Positions 45,318 through 54,775 of a DNA stretch of 64,000 nt are shown here, piece by piece (within the stretch, counting starts at the first letter, position 1; every line of letters begins with the position of its first letter). The notes under the pieces were generated by a model. The model saw only the letters and a list, made by a program, of their open reading frames with translations, was not told where the DNA came from and did not search any database. A program made the translations under genes and the position numbers. The DNA is from Burkholderiales bacterium (GTDB lineage: Bacteria; Pseudomonadota; Gammaproteobacteria; Burkholderiales; SG8-39): the NCBI GenBank assembly GCA_017880775.1, contig JADGRQ010000025.1, forward strand, positions 1 through 64,000, read 5' to 3'.

Positions 45318-46164
45318 CGCCGGACGGCCGGAGCAGGCGATCGTCGCGAGGGAGTCGGCCGCGTCGCGCCGCGAACGCCGGTCGTTCCATCTCGCCTTTG
45401 GCGTCCTGGGAGGTGCGGCCGCAGCCCTTCTGGCCGCACCCACGGTCATCGTGCTCATCACTTCCTTCACCAACGGCCACACTCTCAATTTCCCGCCGCC
45501 CGGATATTCGGTGCGGTGGTACCGTGCGTTGCTGGAAGACTCCCCGGAGATCGTCGCCGCTGCCTGGCTCTCGCTCGAGATCGCCGTGGCAGCGACCGCG
45601 ATCGGCGTCCTGCTGGCCGTGGCGGCGGCGCTCGCGCTTGCCCGGCAGCGCGCAGCGTGGGCCCAGATCCTCGACGCGGTGTTCATGTCACCGCTGATGC
45701 TGCCGCTGCTGGCGATCGGGCTCGCGCTGCTGGTGATGTTCAGCCGCCTCGGGGTCGACTTGTCGATGACGACGCTCATCACAGGCCACGTCGTGATCAC
45801 CACGCCTTACATTCTGCGAACGACGATTGCGAACTACGTTCAGCTGGATCCGGTTCTGATCGAGAGCGCACGCGCACTTGGCGCGCGGCCCTGGTTCGCG
45901 TTCCGCACGGTCACGCTGCCGCTGATCACGCCCGGCATCGCCGCGGGCGCGTTCATCGCCTTCATGGCGTCCTTCGACAACGTCGCGATTTCGCTGTTTC
46001 TGTCGGATGCCCGCAGCCAGGTGCTGCCGATCAAGTTGTGGAACATCATCGAGTCCAGCCTTGACGTGCGGGCAGCCGCGGCCTCCGGCGTACTGATTCT
46101 CGGGACGGTCGTCTTGGCGGTGATTATGGAACGCGCGGCCGGGCTGTCCCGCCATATGCGCTGA
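45310..46164 (+). CDS. ABC transporter permease (PotC type)
   Basis: 284 residues. Six membrane helices after a charged N-terminal region of about 28 residues; the EAA loop is ALGARPWFAFRTVTLPLITP at about 191-210. It completes the four-component importer. The amidohydrolase gene starts 15 bp downstream, so it is in the same transcript. Confidence 0.92.
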   Translation: MADAGRPEQAIVARESAASRRERRSFHLAFGVLGGAAAALLAAPTVIVLITSFTNGHTLNFPPPGYSVRWYRALLEDSPEIVAAAWLSLEIAVAATAIGVLLAVAAALALARQRAAWAQILDAVFMSPLMLPLLAIGLALLVMFSRLGVDLSMTTLITGHVVITTPYILRTTIANYVQLDPVLIESARALGARPWFAFRTVTLPLITPGIAAGAFIAFMASFDNVAISLFLSDARSQVLPIKLWNIIESSLDVRAAAASGVLILGTVVLAVIMERAAGLSRHMR

Positions 46165-46179
46165 GCTCGGGAGGGGCCG

Positions 46180-47685
46180 ATGACACGTCGAATCGTGCTG
46201 CGCGGCGCATATGCGCTTCTCGGGGAGGAATTCGAGTTCGATGCCGAGCCGCTCGATGTACTGGTCGAGGGCGACCGCATCGCGTCGCTCGGTGCGGCCG
46301 GCACTGTCACGGACGAGGAGGAGGTAATCGACGTCGGCGGGCTCCTTCTCGCGCCCGGGCTCGTCAACAGCCACCTTCATTCGCACGAGCATTTCATGAA
46401 GGGGCGCACCGAAAATCTGCCGCTGGAGCTCTGGATGCACCAGATGCGCGGCGCGGCCGCGGTGCCGATGACGCCGCGGCAGACCTATCTCCGCACGCTG
46501 GTGGGCGCGATCGAAGCACTGCGGTCGGGCACGACGACGGTGGTCGACGATCTGATACTGGGCGCAAGCATCGACCGCGAGAACCTCGAGGCTGTATTCC
46601 AGGCATATGAAGACGCGGGAATCCGCGCCCTGGTCGGTTTCGCAATGGCGAATCGGCCGGTGGTGGACAACTTTCCGTTCGTCGAGGAGGTGTTTCCGAA
46701 ATCACTTCTAGCGCAGTTGCGGGCGATGCCGCGGCCCACCGAGGCCGATTATTTGGGCCTTTGCGCCGAGCTTGCCCGCTCGCGCCATCCGCAATCGAGC
46801 CGCGTCGGCGTGCTTGTCTCCGCATCGGCCCCGCAGCGCTGCACGGAAGAGTTCCTGGCTGCGTGCAGGAGGCTCGCCGACGACCATGCCCTCCCGGTCA
46901 TCACGCACGTCCAGGAGACGAGGCTGCAGGTCGTCACCGGGGGCCTGTTCTACGGATGTCCGATGGTCGAATACCTCGACCGCATCGGTTTTCTTGCGCC
47001 GAACACGAGCCTGATTCACGCGGTCTGGCTGAATCCGCGCGAAATCGAGGCGCTTGCCCGGACGGGCGCGACGGCGCAGCACAACCCTTGGTCGAATCTG
47101 ACTCTGGGGTCGGGCGTGCAGCCTGTGCGCGAGCTCCTCGAGGCGGGCGTGAACGTGAGCCTCGGGTCCGACGGCACCTGCTCCACGGTCACGGCGAACA
47201 TGCTGACTGTACTGGGCAGTGCGGCGTCGCTGTCCAAGATCCGCGGGGGGGACTACTCGCGCTGGCTTTCGGCGCGCGAGGCGCTGACCATCGCGACGCA
47301 GGGAGGTGCGAACGCGCTCGGATTCGCCGGAAAACTCGGCGTGCTGAAACCTGGGGCGCTGGCCGATCTAGTCGGCTACCGGCTGGACACGGTCGCGTTC
47401 TTGCCGCTCAACGATCCAGTCAGGCAGCTCGTGTACGCGGAGCGCGGCGCGGGTGTCGATTTTTCCATGGTGTCCGGCCGCGTGATGATGCGCGGCGGCA
47501 AGCTTCTCGGCATCGATGAACCGCGGATCCTGGCTGAGATTGCCGCCGAACATGCCCGGCTTGTCGAGCAGCTCGACCTAGCCGTAGCGGCCGTCTCGCC
47601 GATGCTCCGCGTGATGGACGAAATCTACCGTCGATGCTTGGCGGTAGCGATCCCGCACGATACGTATCCGGCGCGCCTGCCCTAG
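46180..47685 (+). CDS. TRZ/ATZ-type amidohydrolase (metal-dependent deaminase/hydrolase)
   Basis: 501 residues. Metal ligands are in NSHLHSHEHF near residues 64-73 (H-x-H), THVQET near 246, IHAVW near 279 and SDGTC near 330, the subtype III amidohydrolase layout with one metal. The family includes chlorohydrolases and deaminases of triazines, guanine, cytosine and related N-heterocycles. It is the last gene of the plus-strand operon. The likely role is deamination of a ring nitrogen or ring opening of the transported substrate; substrate unknown. Confidence 0.9.
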   Translation: MTRRIVLRGAYALLGEEFEFDAEPLDVLVEGDRIASLGAAGTVTDEEEVIDVGGLLLAPGLVNSHLHSHEHFMKGRTENLPLELWMHQMRGAAAVPMTPRQTYLRTLVGAIEALRSGTTTVVDDLILGASIDRENLEAVFQAYEDAGIRALVGFAMANRPVVDNFPFVEEVFPKSLLAQLRAMPRPTEADYLGLCAELARSRHPQSSRVGVLVSASAPQRCTEEFLAACRRLADDHALPVITHVQETRLQVVTGGLFYGCPMVEYLDRIGFLAPNTSLIHAVWLNPREIEALARTGATAQHNPWSNLTLGSGVQPVRELLEAGVNVSLGSDGTCSTVTANMLTVLGSAASLSKIRGGDYSRWLSAREALTIATQGGANALGFAGKLGVLKPGALADLVGYRLDTVAFLPLNDPVRQLVYAERGAGVDFSMVSGRVMMRGGKLLGIDEPRILAEIAAEHARLVEQLDLAVAAVSPMLRVMDEIYRRCLAVAIPHDTYPARLP

Positions 47686-47695
47686 CTCGCCGAGG

Positions 47696-48088
47696 TCAAT
47701 CCGCCGTCGGAATACAGGCCACCACTTCGATTTCGACGCTGAAGCCCCTCGGCATGCGGCCAGCCTGAATGGCCGTCCGCGCCGGCCGGTCCGTGGGAAA
47801 GTACTCCACCCAGACTTCATTGTAGGCGCCGAAGTTGTCCATGTCCGCGAGGAATACCATCGCCTTCAGGACGTTTTCCCGGGAAGTCCCCGCCGCTTCA
47901 AGCACTGCCGTGAGGTTGTCCAGCGCCTGGCGGATCTCCTGCTTGAATCCACCCTCCGCGATCTTCCCCGTCCTGGGGTCCATGGGTCCCTGGCCGGAGG
48001 TGAATACCAGGTTTCCGAAGCGCGTCGCGTGCGAGATCGGCGAAGGCGAATTCCATGCTTTGTCGGTGTGGATGATTTCTTTTTTCAT
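47696..48088 (-). CDS. RidA family reactive-enamine deaminase
   Basis: 130 residues from ATG at 48088 (GGGAG ribosome site); a longer frame from 48133 adds 15 unlikely residues. The Rid signature includes the substrate-binding Arg104 in RPARTAIQAG and GNLVFTSGQG near 25-34. Rid proteins hydrolyse 2-aminoacrylate-type enamines produced by PLP enzymes. That fits the PLP desulfhydrase-like enzyme and OrtB on this island. It is convergent with the amidohydrolase gene, 10 bp apart. Confidence 0.9.
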   Translation of the reverse strand: MKKEIIHTDKAWNSPSPISHATRFGNLVFTSGQGPMDPRTGKIAEGGFKQEIRQALDNLTAVLEAAGTSRENVLKAMVFLADMDNFGAYNEVWVEYFPTDRPARTAIQAGRMPRGFSVEIEVVACIPTAD

Positions 48089-48543
48089 TTTTTCTGCTCC
48101 CGGATGCCGATGGAAGTGGATGGACACATCCACGAAATCGCGATTTTAGTCGAACCGCGTCGCACCAGCCCGCCATCGCGCCGGAAGTCTACGCTTTGGC
48201 GTGGCAGCATTTTGTCGCGGGACTGTGACGAGGGCAATGCAGGCGTGACTGACTTGGATCGGAAACCAGAGGCGGGGTGCTCCACAGTGTACCAAGATGG
48301 CGGTTTCCCCTATGAAGTCGGTCCAGTCCCTCATCGGACCTACCGGCACGAGGCATCGAGCCACATGCAAGATGCAACGAGGCCTCGACCGAGGAGCGAA
48401 TCTTACTGATGAGTACGCCGGGCGTGCTTGCGTGGGGCAGAACGCTCCCTATTATGTGCGGCGAGCTACTCAGGCGACGCGCAAGTTCCCGGGTGGTTAG
48501 CCGGGTGGTTGCGTACCGCAATCAATTGATTTGATTGTGAAGC
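48089..48543. other. Gene-poor right edge of the island
   Basis: 455 bp between ridA and the right tRNA-Cys repeat. Frames here are short and have no recognisable domain. A short near-tandem repeat GGGTGGTTAGCCGGGTGGTTGCG is seen near 48489-48511. Nothing else is supported; it may be degraded element end sequence. Confidence 0.5.
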
Positions 48544-48595
48544 CAGCGGCCTGCAAAGCCGTGTACGCCGGTTCGATTCCGACTCCCGCCTCCAA
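48544..48595 (+). repeat. Attachment-site repeat, right copy (tRNA-Cys 3' fragment)
   Basis: 52 bases identical to 31261-31312: anticodon arm, variable region, T-arm, 3' acceptor strand and CCA of tRNA-Cys, with no 5' half. It cannot make a tRNA. It marks the far junction of the island. Confidence 0.92.
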
Positions 48596-48738
48596 TTCAT
48601 GACCTGCCCCCTCAATTGCGGCTCTACGCCGTCGGTTGAACAAACCCCAAGCGTAATCCGCGTCGCTTGAGGTGCGGCAGGTCAATACATGATGTCTAAC
48701 TGCCGTGCGGCAGCCGAGCATGCCCGGCTCACTGCCGG

Positions 48739-50447
48739 CTAAGCCGCAGGCTCGCGTCCAGCGAGATGACAGCCTGCTATGAATCCGAAGGTCATGGCGG
48801 ATCCCAGCACAGCACCGGCGCCCGGGTATCTGCCACCCATAATGCTCACCATATCGTTACCTATCGCGTACAAACCGGGGACTATCCCACCACTTTGCCG
48901 AAGTACCCGCGCCTTGGTGTCGGTCTTGATTCCGGCGAACGTACCGAGGTCGGACGCCACGACCTTCACGGCAAAGAACGGGGGGTCTTCGATCGGCGCT
49001 ATGCACGGGTTCGGTTGGTGCATGGCGTCTCCCATATACCTGCCGTAATGCGTGCTGCCCTTTCCGAACTGCGGGTCTCTGCCGTGACGTGCCTCCGCGT
49101 TATAGGCATGCACCGTAGTCGCGAATTGAGCAGGATCGATACCGGCCTGTGCTGCAAGGGCTTCCAAATTGTCGCCGCGAAGCAGATATCCGGAGCGCAA
49201 GTAGGGGGCCAGTGGAAAAGGGGCGGGTTTTGCGATACCGAGGCCGTAGCGCCTGATCGAGCGATGATCGCAGACAAGGAATGCGGCGGCATCGGCTGGG
49301 TCACAGTTTTTCGCCAACGCGCGGACAAACTCGTGATACGAAAGTGACTCGTCCACAAATCGTTCACCGCGCCGATTTACCGCGATGACCCCCGGTCTCG
49401 CGCGACCGATGAAATGGGGGAACGGTCTGCGCGTTCCGTCGGCGTAAGGCACCAGCGATACCGGGACCCAGGCTGCCGGTTCGGCGAGACTCGCATCGAC
49501 CCATCCCCCTTGGCTTTCCGCCATTCGCACGCCGTCGCCGTTGCTTTCGTGGGGCACCGGCGACGCATATGCGTTGCCGCTGGACATTGCGGGGAACAGT
49601 GCTCTGCGGCGCGCATCGTCATGGGTAAAACCGCCGCATGCTAGAACGACGCCGCGGCGCGCGCGTACCTGGACTGGCCGGCCATCTTGCTCGACCAGCG
49701 CTCCCGTCACGGTGCCGTCGGTCGTGACGAGCTCGCGCGCAGGCGAGGACAGCCATACCGGTATGCCGAGATCGAGAGCGGTCCTGGCCAATCGTGCGGC
49801 AAGAGCATTGCCGTTAGAGAGCAACATGCCACGCCCGTAACGCAGCACGTCAAGTGCCTGGCGGGCGAGACGGCGCGCCACGTAGGCTGCGGACACGATC
49901 GAGCGTGTGGCGCGCATGAAATGAGCGACATCCTTGCCTGGTCCCAGCATCAGCCCCAGCACGGTCAGTTTTCAGCCAACGGGGGGCGGAGCTTCTCGAG
50001 GTACGGCCCTAGCAAGCGCCCGTCATAGGGTTCGGTCATGAGCGCTCGCCCGGCCTGGACGCCGCCGGGAAATTCCGCATGCTAATCGGGAGCTGTTGCG
50101 GGACATGCGAACCGGACGGCGGTGTTCTTGGAAAAGAACTCGATCATCCGTGGCGCGTTTTCCAGAAACACGGCGACCCGTTCCTCGTCGAAATGCTCCC
50201 CGGTCAGGTTGCGCAGATAGGTTCGTGCTGCCTCGGCGTCGTCCACGATGCCCTGCGCGGCAGCAAGCTGGTTACCTGGCGCTCACACCCAACCGCCCGA
50301 GATCGCCGTCGTTCCTCCGAACGTCGCCGCCTTTTCCATGACCAGGACATCGAGTCCATGGTGTCGTGCGACGATCGCCGCCGCCATGCCGGAGGCACCG
50401 GAGCCAATCACCAAAACGTCGCACTCGGCGCTTGATGGGTGTTTCAT
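48739..50447 (-). pseudogene. FAD-dependent oxidoreductase (fumarate reductase/KstD-like), decayed
   Basis: The N-terminal part from ATG 50447 reads DVLVIGSGASGMAAAI, a dinucleotide-binding FAD motif. The frame is then broken three times: TGA at 50285-50283 where relatives have Trp (GGWV-x-AP), TAG at 50084-50082 where relatives have Tyr, and a one-base deletion near 49970. The C-terminal 400 residues from 49962 to 48739 are intact and include GVVLACGGFTHD and the GALGS-type end RYPGAGAVLGSAM. The family oxidises steroid or cyclic ketones. It is not expected to give a working enzyme. Confidence 0.85.
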
Positions 50448-50564
50448 ATTGATCGCCATGGGAGCGTTGCTAGGCATCCCGCTGGGCGCCGAAGCACTGC
50501 TCCTTGCTGCGTTCAACTCCTGGCGACGCAGATCCGCGCGCTTCGGCGCGGTCGTATTCGCCGG

Positions 50565-52349
50565 TCACGCCGAATCGCCGAACCCGCGCGCGGATTCCGT
50601 GTCTTCAGACTCGTTCCAGCCGAGCTTGAGGTAGCGGTTTGCTTCCCAATATCCGGATGCACGGATACGCGGCTGCTGGGTGGTGACTACGTCCACCACA
50701 TAGGGCCGATTCGAACGAATCGCCTCCTCGAGCGCCGGGCGAATATCGGCAGCGCGCTCGACGCGGATGCCTCCTGCACCGTAGGCGTGCGCCAGCGCGA
50801 CGAAGTCCGGGTTGTAGCGGCTGCCGTCGGTCGATGTGAACGCGGCGCCGACCCCGCGCTTGAAGAAGCGGTTCTGGTATAGCTCAATGATGTTGAAGCC
50901 GCCGTTGTTAAGGACCACCCAGACCACAGGAATGTTCGACTCCACCGCTACCGCAAGGCTGGGGGTCGTGGAACGAAACCCGCCATCCCCCGTGAGACAG
51001 ACGACCGGCTCGTCGGGCCGCCCGAGCTTTGCGCCAAGCGCTGCCGCAACCGCCCAGCCCATCGTGCCATGGCCGCTTGCCACGAGATGGGTGCGCGGCG
51101 CCCGTGCAGTAAAGTGCTGGGAAACAAAGTAGCGAGGCCCATTGGGCGCCACGATGGTGCCACCGGGCGGTAGTGCCGCGCGGATCTCCGCCACTAGCCG
51201 CTCCACGGCAATCGGCGTCTCATCGGAGCGTTGGGCCGGAGCGATCTCGGTCTGCCAGCGCTCGCGCTGCTCGCCGAAGTCGCGCAGCCAACCGGCGCGT
51301 GCGTCACGGTCCGAGTCGGTGGGGACAATTTCGAGCATCTGTCGGAGCACGGTGCGCGCGTCGGCCACGATGCCGACGTCGACCGGAAAACGCCGCCCGA
51401 CCTGAGCGGGATCGATGTCAATCTGCACCACGCGAGCGGGGGGCACGTTAAAGAACATCTCCGGGTGCCAGGAGGCAGAATCCATATCCGAAAAACGGCT
51501 GCCAAGGATCAGCACCGTATCGGCATGCGAGGCAAGCCAATGCGCGGCAGGCGTGCCCACCGCGCCCGTGACGCCGCCAAACAGAGCATGGTCGTTTGGA
51601 ATGATGGACTGCGCAATGAGCGAGGTGATCACCGGACTGCCGAGTCGTTCGGCAAGCGCCTGGATTTCCGCGCTCGCCTCGGAAAGCAGCGCACCACCGC
51701 CAGCGTAAATGAGCGGCCGCTTCGCCTGCACAAGGAGATCGGCTGCCTTGCGTACTTCGGAATTCTCGGCGCCAGAACGCTGTGTGCTGGCGCGGCGCAT
51801 GCGCATGTCCGGAATCTCGTAGTCGTCGAGGTACGAGAAGATGTCCATCGGGACGTCGATCATGACCGGACCCGGGACGCCGCCGAGCGCCGTGTTGAAA
51901 GCGCGGCTCATAATCTCTCCGACCAGTCGCCAATGGTCCAACCGGAACGTGCGCTTTACGATGGGTCGCAGGACCTCGGTCTGCGAGGCGTCCTGATGGA
52001 AGGCGATCTCCTGATAGGCCTCGGTACCACGATGGGCGACAGGGACGTTTCCTGCGATGAGGATCAGCCCCGAGCAATCGTGCATCGCGTCGGCGATGCC
52101 AGTCACCGTGTTCGTAAAACCCGGTCCGACGGAAGTGAGCACAACCGCTGGACGGTGCGTAACCCGAAAATACGCATCCGCCATATGCACCGCGATCTGC
52201 TCGTGTGGCACGGAGATGAAACGGATGCCGGACTCGAATACCGCATCCAGAAAAGTCAGGTTGGCGTGGCCCGACATTCCAAACATGTACCGCACACCTT
52301 CTGCTTCGAGGCACCTGACGATGGCCTGAGCACCTGTCATTCTTGCCAT
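50565..52349 (-). CDS. ThDP-dependent enzyme, acetolactate synthase-like
   Basis: 594 residues. The activating Glu50 is in VPHEQIAVHMADAY, the thiamine diphosphate motif is LTGDGGFRSTTPSL...NNGGFN at about 440-470, and a central DHS/FAD-like domain spans about 200-330. Families with this layout include acetolactate synthase, glyoxylate carboligase, benzoylformate decarboxylase and sulfoacetaldehyde acetyltransferase; the sequence alone does not choose. Its start overlaps livF by 13 bp, so it is in the operon of the ABC transporter and probably decarboxylates or cleaves an imported 2-oxo acid. Confidence 0.9.
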   Translation of the reverse strand: MARMTGAQAIVRCLEAEGVRYMFGMSGHANLTFLDAVFESGIRFISVPHEQIAVHMADAYFRVTHRPAVVLTSVGPGFTNTVTGIADAMHDCSGLILIAGNVPVAHRGTEAYQEIAFHQDASQTEVLRPIVKRTFRLDHWRLVGEIMSRAFNTALGGVPGPVMIDVPMDIFSYLDDYEIPDMRMRRASTQRSGAENSEVRKAADLLVQAKRPLIYAGGGALLSEASAEIQALAERLGSPVITSLIAQSIIPNDHALFGGVTGAVGTPAAHWLASHADTVLILGSRFSDMDSASWHPEMFFNVPPARVVQIDIDPAQVGRRFPVDVGIVADARTVLRQMLEIVPTDSDRDARAGWLRDFGEQRERWQTEIAPAQRSDETPIAVERLVAEIRAALPPGGTIVAPNGPRYFVSQHFTARAPRTHLVASGHGTMGWAVAAALGAKLGRPDEPVVCLTGDGGFRSTTPSLAVAVESNIPVVWVVLNNGGFNIIELYQNRFFKRGVGAAFTSTDGSRYNPDFVALAHAYGAGGIRVERAADIRPALEEAIRSNRPYVVDVVTTQQPRIRASGYWEANRYLKLGWNESEDTESARGFGDSA

Positions 52350-53068
52350 TTCGCAATCTCCTTTGCTTGCCCGAGACCGAGGTGATCCCGAATCACGTCA
52401 GGCGCTGCGACGATCTCCGCGCGCGTTCCACGGTATACGATGCGACCTCGGCTGATCACGAAAAACACGTCGCCCACCGATAGCGCCAGCCTGAAGTTCT
52501 GCTCGACGAGCAGGATCGAAACCCCTTGTTCCCGGCTTTGCAGGATGCCGGTGCGAATCGCCTGCACCATGCTTGGTGCGAGTCCCTCTGTGGGCTCATC
52601 AAGGAGCATGAGTTCAGGCCGGCTTGCAAGTGCGCGCGCCATGGCGAGCATTTGCTGCTGACCGCCGCTCAGGCTGGCTGCGAGCTGCTTTGCTCGTTCC
52701 GCCAAATCCGGAAAAAACGCCAAGGCTTCGGCGACTCGATGGGTGCCGGATCGGGCCGTGGCCTGTGCCGCGACCCGGATGTTTTCCTCGACAGAGAGGG
52801 AACCGAACACGCGACGGTCTTCCGGCACCCACGCAATGCCCTTGGAAGCAATCGTGTGCGGCGCCAGTGCGTCGATACGGTTGCCACGAAACGTCACCGT
52901 GCCAGCGCTCGCGGGAACAACCCCAATGATGGTCTTCAGCGACGTGCTCTTACCTGCGCCATTGCGTCCGACCAGGCAGACGATCTGGCCGCGCTCGACC
53001 CGCAGGCTCACGCCATGCAGGACGTGAGCTGTTCCGTAGTGCGCATGCACGTCGTCGAGGACCAGCAT
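52337..53068 (-). CDS. Branched-chain-type ABC transporter ATPase (LivF type)
   Basis: 243 residues. Walker A GRNGAGKST, signature LSGGQQQMLAMARAL, Walker B MLLDEPTEGLAP and the switch LVEQN (typical LivF variant) are present. It works with the LivG-type ATPase encoded just upstream. It overlaps the ThDP gene at its 3' end and adjoins livG at 53068. Confidence 0.94.
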   Translation of the reverse strand: MLVLDDVHAHYGTAHVLHGVSLRVERGQIVCLVGRNGAGKSTSLKTIIGVVPASAGTVTFRGNRIDALAPHTIASKGIAWVPEDRRVFGSLSVEENIRVAAQATARSGTHRVAEALAFFPDLAERAKQLAASLSGGQQQMLAMARALASRPELMLLDEPTEGLAPSMVQAIRTGILQSREQGVSILLVEQNFRLALSVGDVFFVISRGRIVYRGTRAEIVAAPDVIRDHLGLGQAKEIAKWQE

Positions 53069-53826
53069 CAGGTGCTCCAGGCGTCCACGGCGCCAAGGTA
53101 TGCATCCTGCACACGAGTATCGGCGCTCACCACGGCAGGCGGGCCGCTTGCGATTACGCGACCCTGCGTCATTACCGTGATGATGTCGGAGATGCCGAGC
53201 ACCATTTCCATGTCGTGCTCCACCAGAAGGACACTCGTACGCTGTGCGATGCTGCGTATAAGCTCGGCAGCCCTCTGGGTTTCTCCCGTTGACATGCCTG
53301 CCGTCGGCTCGTCGAGCAGCAGCACGGTCGGGCGCAGCGCGAGCGCAATCGCAATTTCGAGAACGCGTTTGTCGCCGTGAGCCAGGTGATCCGCCGTCGC
53401 GTCGGCACTCCCGTCCAGTCCGAGGAGTTTGAGTATCTCGGCTGCTTGCGCCGTGGCATCGGTTCTGCCCCGGGCGCTACCCCAAACTTGAAGGTTGCAT
53501 CCCATACGGGAGCGCGTCGCAAGCGCGACGTTTTCCAATACCGTGAGTTCGCCGAATACCTTGGTTATCTGAAACGTCCTCGCCATGCCCGCACTCACGA
53601 GTCGATGCGACGGCCAACCGGTGACATCCGCACCGTTCAAGAGCACCTGGCCGCCGGCGGGCCGACAAACCCCGGAAATGCAATTGAACGCCGTTGTCTT
53701 GCCCGCGCCGTTGGGGCCAATGAGGGAATGCACGTGCCCGGCTTGGACCTCGAGGCTGACGTCGTCCACGGCGCGCAGCGCGCCGAACATCATGGACAGG
53801 TTACGGACTACGAGCGCGCTCGCCAC
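53068..53826 (-). CDS. Branched-chain-type ABC transporter ATPase (LivG type)
   Basis: 252 residues from GTG at 53826; an upstream ATG at 53919 adds a poor N-terminus lying inside livM. Walker A GPNGAGKTT, signature-region DHLAHGDKRVLEIAIALAL, Walker B LLLDEPTAGMS and switch LVEHD (LivG form). With LivF it drives uptake. The start overlaps the end of livM by 19 bp. Confidence 0.92.
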   Translation of the reverse strand: MASALVVRNLSMMFGALRAVDDVSLEVQAGHVHSLIGPNGAGKTTAFNCISGVCRPAGGQVLLNGADVTGWPSHRLVSAGMARTFQITKVFGELTVLENVALATRSRMGCNLQVWGSARGRTDATAQAAEILKLLGLDGSADATADHLAHGDKRVLEIAIALALRPTVLLLDEPTAGMSTGETQRAAELIRSIAQRTSVLLVEHDMEMVLGISDIITVMTQGRVIASGPPAVVSADTRVQDAYLGAVDAWST

Positions 53827-54764
53827 AATGCATTCCAGGCGCGACTGAATATTCCGGCAAGGCCTGCTGGAAACGCCAGCACGACCACCACGAAAACGAG
53901 GCCGAACGCGAGTTGCCATGCCGTAAAGCGGGTCGTGAACTCATCGCGCAGGAACACGAAAGAAATAGCACCCACCACTGGCCCGAGTAGGGTACCGATG
54001 CCGCCGAAGATCGCCATCACAAGCACGTTGCCCGATTCGGCCCAGTGCAGGGACATCGGGGTCGTGCCCGCTTTCATGAACACCATCAGTGTTCCGCCCA
54101 GCCCCGCGATTGCCCATGAGATAACGAACGCGATCCACTTGTGCAGGCGGACGTTGATACCGATGGCGGCCGCACGGTCCTCACTGGTACGGATGGCGTG
54201 CAAGGTCCGGCCGAAGGGCGAGTCCACCAGCCGTGCCAGAGCCAGGTAGGTGACCACCATGCACGCGAGAGTGAGCAGGTAGAACGGTGTTCCGGTCCCA
54301 AGCGTTACACCGAAAATACTTGGCAGCGGCACGCCCACCAGCCCATCCATGCCCTGCGTAACCGAGCGCCAGGCTACGGCAACTTGGAAGAGGACCTGCG
54401 CGATGCAAAGCGAGATGATCGCGAACGCAACCCCAGAGACGCGCGTCACGACGAACCCAGTGGTCAGTGCGACAAGACCGACGACGGCCTCAGCAACGAG
54501 CAAAGCGACGAAGAAGTCTGCGGTGACCTCTCGCGCGAAATACCCCGCCGCATAGCTGGCGAGCCCGAAAGCGGCGGCGTGGCCGAACGTCACCAGCCCT
54601 GCGTAGCCGACGAGCAGATCGAGACTCATGGCCCATACGGCGAAGATCAGGGCCTCGGTGAGCAGCGTGATGGTGAACTGCGGCACACCCACGAACGGCA
54701 GGCCGGCAAGCAACGCAATCGCCGCAGCGAGCAGCAGTCGGGTTCCAGTCTCTCTGGCAGTCAT
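53808..54764 (-). CDS. Branched-chain-type ABC transporter permease (LivM type)
   Basis: 318 residues with about eight membrane helices. LVGYAGLVTFGHAAAFGLASYAAG near residue 50 and GTLLGPVVGA near 257 are family marks. It forms the channel with the LivH-type subunit encoded 11 bp upstream. Confidence 0.93.
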   Translation of the reverse strand: MTARETGTRLLLAAAIALLAGLPFVGVPQFTITLLTEALIFAVWAMSLDLLVGYAGLVTFGHAAAFGLASYAAGYFAREVTADFFVALLVAEAVVGLVALTTGFVVTRVSGVAFAIISLCIAQVLFQVAVAWRSVTQGMDGLVGVPLPSIFGVTLGTGTPFYLLTLACMVVTYLALARLVDSPFGRTLHAIRTSEDRAAAIGINVRLHKWIAFVISWAIAGLGGTLMVFMKAGTTPMSLHWAESGNVLVMAIFGGIGTLLGPVVGAISFVFLRDEFTTRFTAWQLAFGLVFVVVVLAFPAGLAGIFSRAWNALWRARS

Positions 54765-54775
54765 CTGCTACGCGA

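Larger units (their letters stand above)
31313..48595. mobile_element. Genomic island integrated at tRNA-Cys, about 17.3 kb, integrase lost
   Basis: The stretch between the two 52-bp tRNA-Cys repeats contains no housekeeping gene. It starts with IS remnants, then carries two ABC transporters and a set of amino-acid and amide-degrading enzymes, and has no integrase and no recognisable regulator. The tRNA-Gly/tRNA-Cys pair to the left is conserved chromosome; the orphan tRNA 3' end on the right marks the old chromosomal junction. Integrase loss, perhaps with the IS activity at the left edge, would have fixed the island. A tyrosine integrase at 58007-59194 lies outside the repeat-bounded segment. 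Confidence 0.82.

Noticed and set aside
48089-48543. Short frames at the right island edge as hidden genes
   Set aside because: None has a ribosome site or recognisable domain; frames on several strands overlap each other.
50283-50285. In-frame TGA in the FAD oxidoreductase read as selenocysteine
   Set aside because: The context GGWV-x-AP fits Trp (TGG), and the same gene has a TAG and a frameshift downstream, so it is a pseudogene lesion rather than recoding.
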